NCBI GenBank assembly: GCA_964387685.1
Contig: CAYLXK010000015.1
Location: 1-64,000 of the forward strand
DNA: 64,000 bases
Source of the DNA: Bryobacter sp964387685
GTDB taxonomy: Bacteria; Acidobacteriota; Terriglobia; Bryobacterales; Bryobacteraceae
Direction of reading: 5' to 3'
The translations under genes were made by a program, and so were the position numbers. The notes under the pieces were generated by a model. That model was not told where the DNA came from and searched no databases. It saw only the letters and a list, made by a program, of their open reading frames with translations. Of the stretch, positions 17,364 to 25,843 are shown in pieces (the first letter of the stretch is position 1; each line of letters opens with the position of its first letter).

Positions 17364-17708
17364 ATGCTTGGCCCTCTGCAATCCCGGATGGAGTCTTACC
17401 TTGATCTTTTGGCCGCCCGGCAAAAGGTAACCGCTTCCAACATTGCCAATGCCGATACTCCCGGCTATCGCGCGAAAGACATCGACTTCCAATTTGAATA
17501 CCAATCTTTGACCGACGCCTTCGGCCCACACGCCCAACCGCACGTTATTGAAACGCCCGGACTCACGGTGCGCAACGATGGCAACAACGTCAACATGGAC
17601 CGCGAGATGCGGATCCTGAGCGAAAACGCTCTGCGCTTTCAATTTGTGTCTCAACTCGTCAAAAGCGGCGTGTCGCAATACCGGCGGGCCTTGCGAGGAG
17701 GCAACTAA
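17364..17708 (+). CDS. flgB: Flagellar basal-body rod protein FlgB
   Basis: A 114-residue proximal rod subunit. The N-terminal signature 'VTASNIANADTPGYRAKDI' is the conserved rod/hook motif, and the C-terminal 'ALRFQFVSQLVKSG' helix is typical of FlgB. ATG 17364 places the NIAN motif about 26 residues from the start, as in other FlgB proteins; an upstream in-frame ATG at 17316 adds an unlikely extension. FlgB is exported by the flagellar type III apparatus and assembles in the periplasmic rod. It begins the flgB-flgC-fliE-fliF-fliG-fliH-fliI-fliJ run, with flgC three bases on. Confidence 0.92.
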   Translation: MLGPLQSRMESYLDLLAARQKVTASNIANADTPGYRAKDIDFQFEYQSLTDAFGPHAQPHVIETPGLTVRNDGNNVNMDREMRILSENALRFQFVSQLVKSGVSQYRRALRGGN

Positions 17709-17711
17709 GCC

Positions 17712-18152
17712 ATGAGCCTTTTTGAAACCTTGAGCGTAAGCGCTTCCGGTATGAGCGCTCAGCGGGCGCGGACGGAATTGCTTGCCCAGAACATTGCGAA
17801 TTCCGAAACGACGCGCACACCCGAGGGCGGCCCCTACCGGCGCCAAGACGCCGTTTTTCAAACCTCGAGCGTCACGCAGCCCTTCGGCAGTGTCTTTCAA
17901 GACGCCTTCAGTTCCGCCGAAACCGGGGTGGCCGTCAGTGAAGTTCTGATTGACGCAAAGGAGCCCATCCGCCGCTATCTCCCCGGGCATCCCGATGCGG
18001 ATTCCAAAGGCTATGTCGAATTCCCCAACTTCAGCCCCATCGAGGAAATGGTGGATCTGATGAATGCCAGCCGCAGTTTCAACGCCAACATCACCGCCGC
18101 CGCTGCGGTCAAAGACATGATCTCGCGCTCAATCGACCTGCTCCGGAGTTAA
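17712..18152 (+). CDS. flgC: Flagellar basal-body rod protein FlgC
   Basis: A 146-residue rod protein with the N-terminal 'MSAQRARTELLAQNIANSETTRT' motif and the C-terminal 'MVDLMNASRSFNANITAA' segment diagnostic of FlgC. It forms the proximal rod with FlgB. Its length matches the family. It starts three bases after flgB and four before fliE. Confidence 0.95.
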   Translation: MSLFETLSVSASGMSAQRARTELLAQNIANSETTRTPEGGPYRRQDAVFQTSSVTQPFGSVFQDAFSSAETGVAVSEVLIDAKEPIRRYLPGHPDADSKGYVEFPNFSPIEEMVDLMNASRSFNANITAAAAVKDMISRSIDLLRS

Positions 18153-18156
18153 GACG

Positions 18157-18456
18157 ATGGAATTCGCCCTGGGCAAAGCCCTCGAACAAGTTAAGATGCT
18201 GGAGCCACTGGCCCCGGCGGGCTCCGCGCAACCCTCAGCCGGTCTCAGTTTCGGCAACGAAATGGCCCGGGCCTTGCATGAAGTCAGAACTACACAGGGG
18301 GCCGCGCAGAACGAGATCCAGGCTTTTCTCAATGGCGAGCGTAGCGATCTGCACCAAGTAGCCATGGCCGTGCAAAAGGCCGAACTGCAGTTTGAGACGA
18401 TGCTCGAATTCCGCAACAAGTTCCTGCAGGCCTACCAAGAAATGATGCGGATGTAG
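18157..18456 (+). CDS. fliE: Flagellar hook-basal body protein FliE
   Basis: A 99-residue FliE, the adaptor between the MS-ring (FliF) and the rod. The C-terminal helix 'DLHQVAMAVQKAELQFETMLEFRNKFLQAYQEMMRM' contains the conserved family pattern (shown for orientation: key residues H-x-V-A-x-x-x-A and the Y-Q-E-M end). It is small and helical without a signal peptide, being exported by the flagellar apparatus. The position between flgC and fliF is the usual one. Confidence 0.93.
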   Translation: MEFALGKALEQVKMLEPLAPAGSAQPSAGLSFGNEMARALHEVRTTQGAAQNEIQAFLNGERSDLHQVAMAVQKAELQFETMLEFRNKFLQAYQEMMRM

Positions 18457-18472
18457 CGGAAGAGACAGACGC

Positions 18473-20182
18473 TTGGAGCAACTACGCGCACTATGGGAAA
18501 GATTAACGCTGCGCCAGAGACTGACTCTGGGCGCCGTGGCGCTTGCCGTGGTGGGCGGACTTTACGCGCTCATCGAATACCAGAAGGCCAAGGACTTCAA
18601 GCCCCTTTTTACCCAACTCGCACCGGAAGACGCCGGACACCTGACCGCCAAACTCAAAGAGAAGGCGGTGCCCTATAAGGTCAGCGACGACGGCACGGCT
18701 TTGCTGGTGCCCAGCGCGCGCCTGGCTGAATTGCGTCTGGAACTCGCCGCCGAAGGCCTGCCCCGCAGCGGCCGTATCGGCTTTGAGCTTTTCGACAAAA
18801 CGAACTTCGGTCTAACCGAGTTCGCCGAGCAGATCAATTACCAGCGAGCGCTGGAAGGCGAACTGGAGCGCACCATCGGGACTCTGCGGGAGGTGGAACA
18901 CTCGCGCGTCCATCTCACCCTGGCCAAGAAAAGCGTATTCGTGTCCGAGCGCCGGCCCGCCAAAGCGAGCGTCGTCCTGAAGCTTCGGCCGGGCGCGCGC
19001 CTGCATCCTTCCTCGGTCCAGGCCGTAGCCTTCATGCTCTCGAGCGCCGTTGAAGATTTGGCGCCGGAAAACATTAGCGTAATCGACCAAAATGGCTCCT
19101 TGCTGAGCCGCCCCCGCAAGAGCATGAACGCCGATGAGGAGATGCCGGAAATCCTGATGGAGTACCGGCAGAGGGTCGAAAAGGACTTGCTGCGCAAGGT
19201 CACCGAAACGCTAGACCCCCTGCTTGGCGAGGGCAAGTACCGCGCCGGCATTACCGTCGACGTCGATATGACGAGCGGGGAGTCGAGCGAGGAAACTTTC
19301 GATCCCGACAAGGCCGTCGTGCTCTCCGAGCAAAAGACCGAGGATGTCAGCGGTATTCCCCTGGCCAGCGGCGTGCCGGGCACGCCCAGCAATCTTCCCC
19401 GTCCCACTTCGCGGCCCGCCGGCGCCCAAAGCGGCACGCAGCGCAAGACGGAAAGCACCAATTACCAGGCCAGCCGCACCGTCCGCAGGATGAAGCTGCC
19501 CCAAGGGGGCCTGAAGCGCGTCTCGCTTTCCGTGCTGCTGGATCAGACTGTGCGCTGGGAGGGACAAGGCGCGAAAGCCAAACGGGTATTCGAAACCGCC
19601 AGTCCGGAAAAGATCAAGACCATTAAGGACGTGCTTTCGGCCGCGACCGGTCTTGTGCCCGAACGCGGAGATGTGGTGATCGTCGAGTCTCTGCCCTTTG
19701 ATTCCACGTTGCGGCAGGAAGCACCGCTGCCTCCGGCTCCGCCCGCGCCGCCCAAGCCCCTCTTCGATATCCCGCCCCCTTTGTTGAACTATCTACCCGC
19801 ACCGCTCAAGGACCCGGCCATTCTGCTGGCCGCTTTGGCCGGAGCCGCGCTCCTGCTCATTCTGCTGGCCGTCTTGGTCCTTTGGTTCCTCCGCAAGAAG
19901 AAGGCTCCGAAGAGCTCCGTTTCTCAGGCGCACGCCGAGGTCGGCTCCTCCGGCGCGCCGGGCGCCCTGCCGGAAGGCGATGGCCGCAGCTTTGAAGAAC
20001 GCCTTGCCGAGCAGCAGGACCTCCAGAAGCGTCTCGAGCAGACCGAACTCCAGAAGCTCAAACTGCCTCACGTCTCCACCCAAAAGGGCAAGATTTTGGC
20101 CCAGCACATTACCGACGAAGCCAAGAAGGATCCGATCAACATCGCCCACATCCTCCGTACCTGGCTGCACGAAGAGAGATAA
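18473..20182 (+). CDS. fliF: Flagellar MS-ring protein FliF
   Basis: A 569-residue inner-membrane ring protein. TTG 18473 is the likely start, preceded by a GGAAGAG. Transmembrane helices lie near residues 18-37 and 446-470. Between them are the ring-building motifs, including 'INYQRALEGELERTI' and 'VEHSRVHLTLAKKSVF'. The C-terminal cytoplasmic tail (about 100 residues) would bind FliG. The length is normal for the family. It sits between fliE and fliG with short spacers. Confidence 0.95.
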   Translation: MEQLRALWERLTLRQRLTLGAVALAVVGGLYALIEYQKAKDFKPLFTQLAPEDAGHLTAKLKEKAVPYKVSDDGTALLVPSARLAELRLELAAEGLPRSGRIGFELFDKTNFGLTEFAEQINYQRALEGELERTIGTLREVEHSRVHLTLAKKSVFVSERRPAKASVVLKLRPGARLHPSSVQAVAFMLSSAVEDLAPENISVIDQNGSLLSRPRKSMNADEEMPEILMEYRQRVEKDLLRKVTETLDPLLGEGKYRAGITVDVDMTSGESSEETFDPDKAVVLSEQKTEDVSGIPLASGVPGTPSNLPRPTSRPAGAQSGTQRKTESTNYQASRTVRRMKLPQGGLKRVSLSVLLDQTVRWEGQGAKAKRVFETASPEKIKTIKDVLSAATGLVPERGDVVIVESLPFDSTLRQEAPLPPAPPAPPKPLFDIPPPLLNYLPAPLKDPAILLAALAGAALLLILLAVLVLWFLRKKKAPKSSVSQAHAEVGSSGAPGALPEGDGRSFEERLAEQQDLQKRLEQTELQKLKLPHVSTQKGKILAQHITDEAKKDPINIAHILRTWLHEER

Positions 20183-20191
20183 AGCCGCCCC

Positions 20192-21250
20192 ATGTTGCCT
20201 CCCGCTAAACCAAACGAAATCGCACCCGACGAACCCAGCGTGAGGGTGGACATCCCCGGCGCCAAGAAAGCCGCCATTCTCCTGATCATTTTGGGGGAAG
20301 AACTCACCAGTAACGTCCTGCGGGAAATGGACGAAGCCGAGGTGCACCGCATTGGTCAGGAACTGGCCCGCGCCCAAACCGTGCCCGCGCCGGTAGCCGA
20401 AGCCGTGCTGGAAGAGTTTTACCAGATGTCGCTCGCTCAGCAGTACGTACTCAAGGGCGGCGTCGATTACGCCAAAAAGGTGCTCATGAACGCCTTTGGG
20501 CCCGACGAGGCCAAAAAGATCCTAGACCGACTCCTCAAGCAACTGGGAGGAGAAAATTTAAGCTTTGACGCCTTGCAAAAGGCGGACCCCACCCAGCTGG
20601 CCAAGTTCATCCACAATGAGCACCCGCAGACCATCGCCCTGATCCTGTCCCATCTGAATCCCTCCCAAGCCGCGGGCCTGCTCTATGCGTTGCCAGCCAA
20701 TATTCGGGCCGACGTGGCCCTACGCATGGCCAATCTCGAACAAATTTCGCCGGAAATCATCGGCAAAATTGCCACGATCATCGGGCTCAAGCTGAAAGAA
20801 ATCGGAGACTTCAGCCGCGAAAGCTCCGGCGGCGTCCAAGCCGTGGCGGAAATGTTCAACCGCCTGGATTCCGGCACCAGCAAGGAGATCCTCGAGCATC
20901 TGGAGGGCCTCAGCCCGCAACTCACCCAGACAATCCGCCAGATGATGTTCGTTTTCGAGGACATGCTCATGGTCGATGAACAGGGCATCAAAGAACTTCT
21001 CGCCCGCATCGACCGCAAATTGTTGACGCTGGCGCTTAAAGGCACGAGCGACAAACTTCGCGACCATTTCCTGTTGTCGATGAGCCAGCGCGGCGCCGAA
21101 ATGCTTAAGGAGGACATGGACGCCTTGGGACCCGTGAAGATTCGCGAAGTCGAAGGCGCTCAGCAGCAGATCATTACTGTCTTGCGCCAGTTGGAGAACG
21201 AGGGCGTAATCAACCTCAAAGGCACGGTAGGCGAGCAGTATGTCAATTAA
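20192..21250 (+). CDS. fliG: Flagellar motor switch protein FliG
   Basis: A 352-residue switch-complex protein that couples the MS-ring to torque generation. The N-terminal 'KKAAILLIILGEE' region binds FliF. The middle domain has the E-H-P-Q-T-I-A motif ('IHNEHPQTIALILSHL'). The C-terminal domain carries the charged torque helix ('EDMLMVDEQGIKELLARIDRK'). The 3' end overlaps fliH by 11 bp, indicating coupled translation. Confidence 0.96.
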   Translation: MLPPAKPNEIAPDEPSVRVDIPGAKKAAILLIILGEELTSNVLREMDEAEVHRIGQELARAQTVPAPVAEAVLEEFYQMSLAQQYVLKGGVDYAKKVLMNAFGPDEAKKILDRLLKQLGGENLSFDALQKADPTQLAKFIHNEHPQTIALILSHLNPSQAAGLLYALPANIRADVALRMANLEQISPEIIGKIATIIGLKLKEIGDFSRESSGGVQAVAEMFNRLDSGTSKEILEHLEGLSPQLTQTIRQMMFVFEDMLMVDEQGIKELLARIDRKLLTLALKGTSDKLRDHFLLSMSQRGAEMLKEDMDALGPVKIREVEGAQQQIITVLRQLENEGVINLKGTVGEQYVN

Positions 21251-21947
21251 GGATGTCCACACGGAAGAGCGCACGCCGGCCCCGGCCGGCAGTACATCCC
21301 GAATCCTGGATTTCGACGAAGCCCAGCGCATTGGCGTAGCCCCTTGGATGGTGGAAGAACTTGACGCTCCTCCCTCGCGGACGGATGCCGTCCCCTCGGC
21401 GCCGTCCCTGCCGGCGCCGGATTTCGACCGCCTCGAACGGCAGCATCGCCAGGACTTGCAAGCCGCCGTCGATCAAGCCCGTCGTGAGGTGGAGGCCCGC
21501 TTCCAGGCGCGGCTGGAGGGAGAAGTGGAACCGTGGCTCCGGCGCATGGCCGCCTCTATCGAGGACGTCGCCACCGTCAAACGCCGTTATCTTGCCGAAA
21601 GCGAAGAAAAGGTTGTCCGCCTGGCCATTGCCATCGCCCGGCGCCTGCTGCACCGCGAAATCCAGGTTGATCCGCTTGCCCTCCAGGGGCTGCTCCGGGC
21701 GGCTATCGACAAGAGCGAGTTGCGTGAAGTGAACCGGATCCTCCTGCACGCCGACGATCTGGATGCGCTGCGGCCCCACCTGGCAACCCTCAACCTGCCG
21801 CCCCGGATTGAGTTGGCCAGCGATCGCTCGTTGGAGCGCGGCGCCCTCGTGATTGAGAGCAGTTCGGGAAGCCTCGACGCCTCGCTCGCCTCTCAACTGG
21901 ACGAAGTCGAGCGCGGCTTCATCGATCTTTTAGGGAAACGGAGCTAA
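21240..21947 (+). CDS. fliH: Flagellar assembly protein FliH
   Basis: A 235-residue FliH, the stator-like regulator of the export ATPase FliI. The N-terminus is variable and Pro-rich. A central coiled coil (residues about 60-130) precedes the conserved C-terminal domain with 'VRLAIAIARRLLHREIQVDP' and 'LERGALVIESSSGSLDASL'. The gene overlaps fliG and is followed directly by fliI, as is typical. Confidence 0.9.
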   Translation: MSIKDVHTEERTPAPAGSTSRILDFDEAQRIGVAPWMVEELDAPPSRTDAVPSAPSLPAPDFDRLERQHRQDLQAAVDQARREVEARFQARLEGEVEPWLRRMAASIEDVATVKRRYLAESEEKVVRLAIAIARRLLHREIQVDPLALQGLLRAAIDKSELREVNRILLHADDLDALRPHLATLNLPPRIELASDRSLERGALVIESSSGSLDASLASQLDEVERGFIDLLGKRS

Positions 21948-23282
21948 ATGCATCTAGAGCGATATCTGAGGCGCCTTCACGATGGCGATTTTCTCCTCCG
22001 CAAAGGCCGCGTCACCGACGTCGCCGGCGTTTTGGTGGAAAGTGAAGGCCCCAAAGCGGCCATCGGCGATTTTTGCGAAATCCAGGTGCCCGGCGCCCGG
22101 CGCCTGCGCAGCCAGGTCATCGGCTTTCGCCATGGGCGTACCCTCTTGATGCCGCTGGAGGAAACCGGCGGCCTCAGCCAAGGCGCCGAGGTGGTCGCGC
22201 GGCCCGAGGCGGCCCGCATGGGCGTCGGTCCCGGCTTGCTCGGGCGGGTGCTGGACGGCTTCGGCCAGCCTCTCGACGGCGGCCCCCCCATCGAAGCGGA
22301 AGCCCAGTACGACCTTTATGCGGCTCCGCCCGGTCCGCTCGAGCGGGAAAACATTACCGAACCGCTCGTCACCGGCATCCGCGTCATCGACGGCCTTCTC
22401 ACCTGCGGCCAAGGCCAGAGAATCGGGCTCTTCGGCGGCTCCGGCGTTGGCAAAAGCACTCTCCTCGGCTCTTTGTGCAAGCACCATTCCGCGGACGTCG
22501 CCGTCATTGCTCTGGTGGGTGAACGAAACCGCGAGGTGAAAAGCTTCCTCGAACACGATCTCGGCCCCGGCGGCCGGGAGCGCAGCGTTCTCATTGCCGC
22601 CACCAGCGACCGGCCCGCTCCCTTGCGCCTCCGGGCCTGTTTTGTCGCCTTGGCGGTGGCGGAATATTTTCGCGATCAGGGTAAAAACGTTCTGCTGGTC
22701 ATCGATTCGGTAACCCGCCTCGCCATGGCCCAACGGGAAATCGGCCTTGCCGCCGGCGAACCCCCAGGGCAAAAGGGCTATCCGCCCAGCGCCTTCCAGC
22801 TTCTGCCCAAGATCTTTGAGCGGGCCGGACGCTTTCCCGTGGGCTCCATCACCGGATTTTTTACAGTTTTGGTGGAAGGCGACGATTTTAATGAGCCGGT
22901 TTGCGATACCGTTCGCGCCATATTGGATGGGCACATCATTCTGTCCCGGCAGATGGGATCGATGGGCCACTATCCGGCCATCAATGTGCTGGATAGCGTC
23001 AGCCGTCTGCAGTCCAAACTGGCCGCTCCCGCCCACCGGGAATCGGCCCGGGCGCTGCGGGAGGCCTTGGCGAGCTTCGAGCGAGCGAGCGACCTGATTC
23101 AATTGGGCGCTTACGTGCAAGGTACAAATCCGACCCTCGACAGCGTGTTGCGGAATCGGGCGCAAATCGACGCCTTTCTCCGCCAGGACGCCCACGAGGT
23201 GTCGGGCTTAACGGAAACTCTAAACGCCCTTCAGAATCTCGCGGGCCTATTGCACGTGGGCGGGACCTTAACCCGGAAGTAA
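21948..23282 (+). CDS. fliI: Flagellar export ATPase FliI
   Basis: A 444-residue F1-beta-like ATPase that drives unfolding and delivery of flagellar export substrates. The Walker A is G163-G-S-G-V-G-K-S-T (163-171); Walker B is 'NVLLVIDSVTRLAMAQREI'; 'GFFTVLVEGDDFNEP' is the type III ATPase-specific segment. Length is standard. It starts immediately after the fliH stop. Confidence 0.96.
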   Translation: MHLERYLRRLHDGDFLLRKGRVTDVAGVLVESEGPKAAIGDFCEIQVPGARRLRSQVIGFRHGRTLLMPLEETGGLSQGAEVVARPEAARMGVGPGLLGRVLDGFGQPLDGGPPIEAEAQYDLYAAPPGPLERENITEPLVTGIRVIDGLLTCGQGQRIGLFGGSGVGKSTLLGSLCKHHSADVAVIALVGERNREVKSFLEHDLGPGGRERSVLIAATSDRPAPLRLRACFVALAVAEYFRDQGKNVLLVIDSVTRLAMAQREIGLAAGEPPGQKGYPPSAFQLLPKIFERAGRFPVGSITGFFTVLVEGDDFNEPVCDTVRAILDGHIILSRQMGSMGHYPAINVLDSVSRLQSKLAAPAHRESARALREALASFERASDLIQLGAYVQGTNPTLDSVLRNRAQIDAFLRQDAHEVSGLTETLNALQNLAGLLHVGGTLTRK

Positions 23283-23294
23283 CGGGAGCCCGAT

Positions 23295-23735
23295 ATGAAG
23301 CGTTTTGAATTCCGGCTTGCTCGCGTACTGGACTTACGGCGAATGGAGGCCGAAATGGAAGCCAACAATCTGGCACGCCTGGAAGGCGAAATGGAAAAAT
23401 TGCACGATCGGCTACGCGAGCTCGCCGACGCTTACCAGCATCAAGTGAGCATTGTCAGCACAGATCCCCTCGAACGCGCTGCGCTCGGACAGTACCGCGT
23501 CGATTCGGAATCCAGAAAGCGGGCCGCCGAGACTCGGATTCGCGCTCAAGAACAAGCCATCTCCGCGCAAAGGGCCCTCTACCAGGTGGCCAAGCAGCGG
23601 GTGGAGGTCCTGGAACGGGTCAAAAAACGCCAGCGTGGCGAATGGGATCGGCAATTCCAAAAGGAACTGGACGACATGGCTCTCGACAGTTATCTGGCTC
23701 GCTGGTCCCCATCACCGGCCCGCCGGCCAAATTAA
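23295..23735 (+). CDS. fliJ: Flagellar export protein FliJ
   Basis: A 146-residue, almost wholly coiled-coil protein opening 'FEFRLARVLDLRRMEAEME', the FliJ pattern. FliJ fits into the FliI hexamer like the gamma subunit of F1 and promotes export. It ends the flagellar run: the next gene converges 20 bp downstream, so hook, cap and filament genes must lie elsewhere. Confidence 0.88.
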   Translation: MKRFEFRLARVLDLRRMEAEMEANNLARLEGEMEKLHDRLRELADAYQHQVSIVSTDPLERAALGQYRVDSESRKRAAETRIRAQEQAISAQRALYQVAKQRVEVLERVKKRQRGEWDRQFQKELDDMALDSYLARWSPSPARRPN

Positions 23736-23755
23736 GACCGCGCGCCGCTCCCGCC

Positions 23756-25843
23756 TTACAGATCCGCCGCCGCTTTGGCCGCCATCCGCACGCGTTCGGA
23801 ATAAGCGGCAATCGTATCCACCAGAATCTTGAACTGCTGCTGGGCTTCATCCTGACGCCCGGCCTCTAGCGCCTCGCGGATTCCGGGCAGCGTCTTCGCC
23901 CCGTACCCAGTGTATTTGCCCGGGGCCGAAAGCAGGCCCTTATACCAATCCCGGCCCGGCAGTCCCTCCGGACGCATCCAAATGCGCTCGCTCGTGTAGA
24001 CAAGTTCGTTCAACTTCCGGAGTTTAGCCGGGTCTAAGCTCGCCATCCGGCCTTCCAGTTGGCGAATTTGCATCCCATAGGCCCGCGCAGCCAAGTCTAA
24101 CTTTTCGATCTCCCTTTCGGCTTGCTCCCACCCGATTGACTTCGCTTTGCCGGATTTCTTTAAGTCCTCCACGTTGCCCCCGAGGTAGCGGGCCACACGC
24201 CCGAAGTCGAAAGGCACCACATAGCAGTCCGCCAAGCGCGCTAGCCCCGTAGCCATGAAGCCCGCGAATGCGGTTGTGAAGATGTAGTCCGGGTCGCCGA
24301 AGTATTGGAACCAGCGTATGGAGTCGTAGACGGAGTGGTAGACCCCGCTCATATTGCCGTCAAATCCGGCGTTTAAACTCGCCACCCCCAGGTGGTGAGC
24401 AAAAGCCGTATAGTCGCTGCCGGAGCCTAGCGCTCCCGCGCGAAAGTTCTTCCGGTTGGTAGCCTCTAACAAAGTCTTGCCGCTGGCCGGGTCTGGATAA
24501 TCTCGCAGCCATTCTTCAATAAACTTCTCGAGCGACGGCGATGCCTGTAGACTCATAGCCCCGCGCAAGGTCGTGTCGCTGTTGAAATAGGCCACTGCAT
24601 GGCGGCTCAATTCGTCGCGATGCTGTTCGGCCCATTCCGTCGATCCAATCAGCCCGTATTCCTCGGCGTCCCAAAGCGCGAAAACGATCGTCCGTTTTGG
24701 CTTCCAACCCTGCCGCACGGCCTTGGAAAGGATCCGCGCGGCTTCCAGCACACTGGCCGCTCCACTAATGGGGTCCGCCGCGCCATTTACCCACGCGTCG
24801 TGGTGGTTGCCATATATAATCGTCTCTTCTGGAAAAACCTGCCCCTTCAAGCGCCCGATAACGTTGTGAATTGGCCGTATCTGGTTGTCGCTTTGCACTT
24901 TCAGTCGCGCCGTGACGGGCCCAGCGCCCAAATGATAGGGGACCGGGATCGCTCCGCGCCATTCCGCCGGCGCCATCTCCCCTTCCATGTTCTCGAGCAG
25001 GGGCTTGGCATCCTCCCAGGAAATCGGCATCACGGGAATTCTTTGAATGCTGCGGGCCTCCTCTACTTTCAAGCGAGGCGTCCCGGCCACACTCGGCCGT
25101 CCCGGCGTGAGCGGGTCTCCAGGATAAAGCGGCAGGTCCATCACGCTACCCCTCTGTACCCCCGCTGGCGGGCGGAACGGGCCTTTGGGATAAATGTCTC
25201 CTTGAAAGTACCCATCGTCCTTCGGATCGGAATAGATCAGGCAGCCCGCCGCGCCCTGTTCGGCTGCCACCTTGGCCTTAATGCCCCGGAAACTCCGGCC
25301 ATAGCGGACCAGCGCGATCTTGCCCCGCACGTCCACGCCACGCTGTTTGAGCAGAGCATAGTCTTCCGGCAATCCGTAGTTCGCATAGAAAACCGGCGCG
25401 GTCACATCTCCATTGCCCGAAAAGGCACTAAACGTAGGCAACTGGTTGGCATCCCCCGAGTCGGGATCCTCTTTGGTAACCGGCTCTTTTAGCTTCGCGC
25501 TCCAGCGAAATGGCGAAACGATCTCCAGGACCCGCTGCGTGGGATACGGAATCAGCGCCTCGAAGGTCTCGATGCGCGCGTCCAGCCCAAAATCCTTAAA
25601 TCGTGCCAGCGCGTAGTCGGCTACCGCCCGGCCGGCCGCAGAGCCCGCGTGGTGCGGTTCGGCCGACATGCGGGTCATATACTCCCGGATCCGGTTGGCC
25701 TCGGCGGTCGCCCGCAGCCGCTCTTCAAAGGGCCGCCTGGCGCGCGCCTCGTCTTCTGGAAAACCGCGCAGCCGAGTTTCTTGGGTCCACCCTGCGGGAT
25801 TCTGGCAAAACAATAGAACGAGAAAGAGAGAGAGTTGCTTCAT
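23756..25843 (-). CDS. Exported M28 peptidase, glutamate carboxypeptidase II-like
   Basis: A 695-residue zinc peptidase with a signal peptide (MKQLSLFLVLLF..., cleavage near W-T-Q). A protease-associated domain ('GKIALVRYGRSFRGIKAKVA') is inserted before the catalytic M28 domain, which has 'GNHHDAWVNGAADPISGA' and 'ALWDAEEYGLIGS' with the paired-zinc ligands. A C-terminal transferrin-receptor-like dimerisation domain follows. Family members remove C-terminal glutamate or other residues from peptides; here it acts in the periplasm or outside. It overlaps the upstream dsbD stop region by four bases, so the two are likely co-translated. Confidence 0.92.
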   Translation of the reverse strand: MKQLSLFLVLLFCQNPAGWTQETRLRGFPEDEARARRPFEERLRATAEANRIREYMTRMSAEPHHAGSAAGRAVADYALARFKDFGLDARIETFEALIPYPTQRVLEIVSPFRWSAKLKEPVTKEDPDSGDANQLPTFSAFSGNGDVTAPVFYANYGLPEDYALLKQRGVDVRGKIALVRYGRSFRGIKAKVAAEQGAAGCLIYSDPKDDGYFQGDIYPKGPFRPPAGVQRGSVMDLPLYPGDPLTPGRPSVAGTPRLKVEEARSIQRIPVMPISWEDAKPLLENMEGEMAPAEWRGAIPVPYHLGAGPVTARLKVQSDNQIRPIHNVIGRLKGQVFPEETIIYGNHHDAWVNGAADPISGAASVLEAARILSKAVRQGWKPKRTIVFALWDAEEYGLIGSTEWAEQHRDELSRHAVAYFNSDTTLRGAMSLQASPSLEKFIEEWLRDYPDPASGKTLLEATNRKNFRAGALGSGSDYTAFAHHLGVASLNAGFDGNMSGVYHSVYDSIRWFQYFGDPDYIFTTAFAGFMATGLARLADCYVVPFDFGRVARYLGGNVEDLKKSGKAKSIGWEQAEREIEKLDLAARAYGMQIRQLEGRMASLDPAKLRKLNELVYTSERIWMRPEGLPGRDWYKGLLSAPGKYTGYGAKTLPGIREALEAGRQDEAQQQFKILVDTIAAYSERVRMAAKAAADL

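Noticed and set aside
16830..17990. Upstream extension of the IPT-protein frame
   Set aside because: Continues across YkgJ and flgB/flgC on the opposite strand; the signal peptide at 16829 marks the true start.
21954..23195. 413-residue minus-strand frame
   Set aside because: Antisense to fliI, whose Walker motifs are clear.
24599..25492. 297-residue plus-strand frame
   Set aside because: Antisense to the M28 peptidase gene, no recognisable domain.
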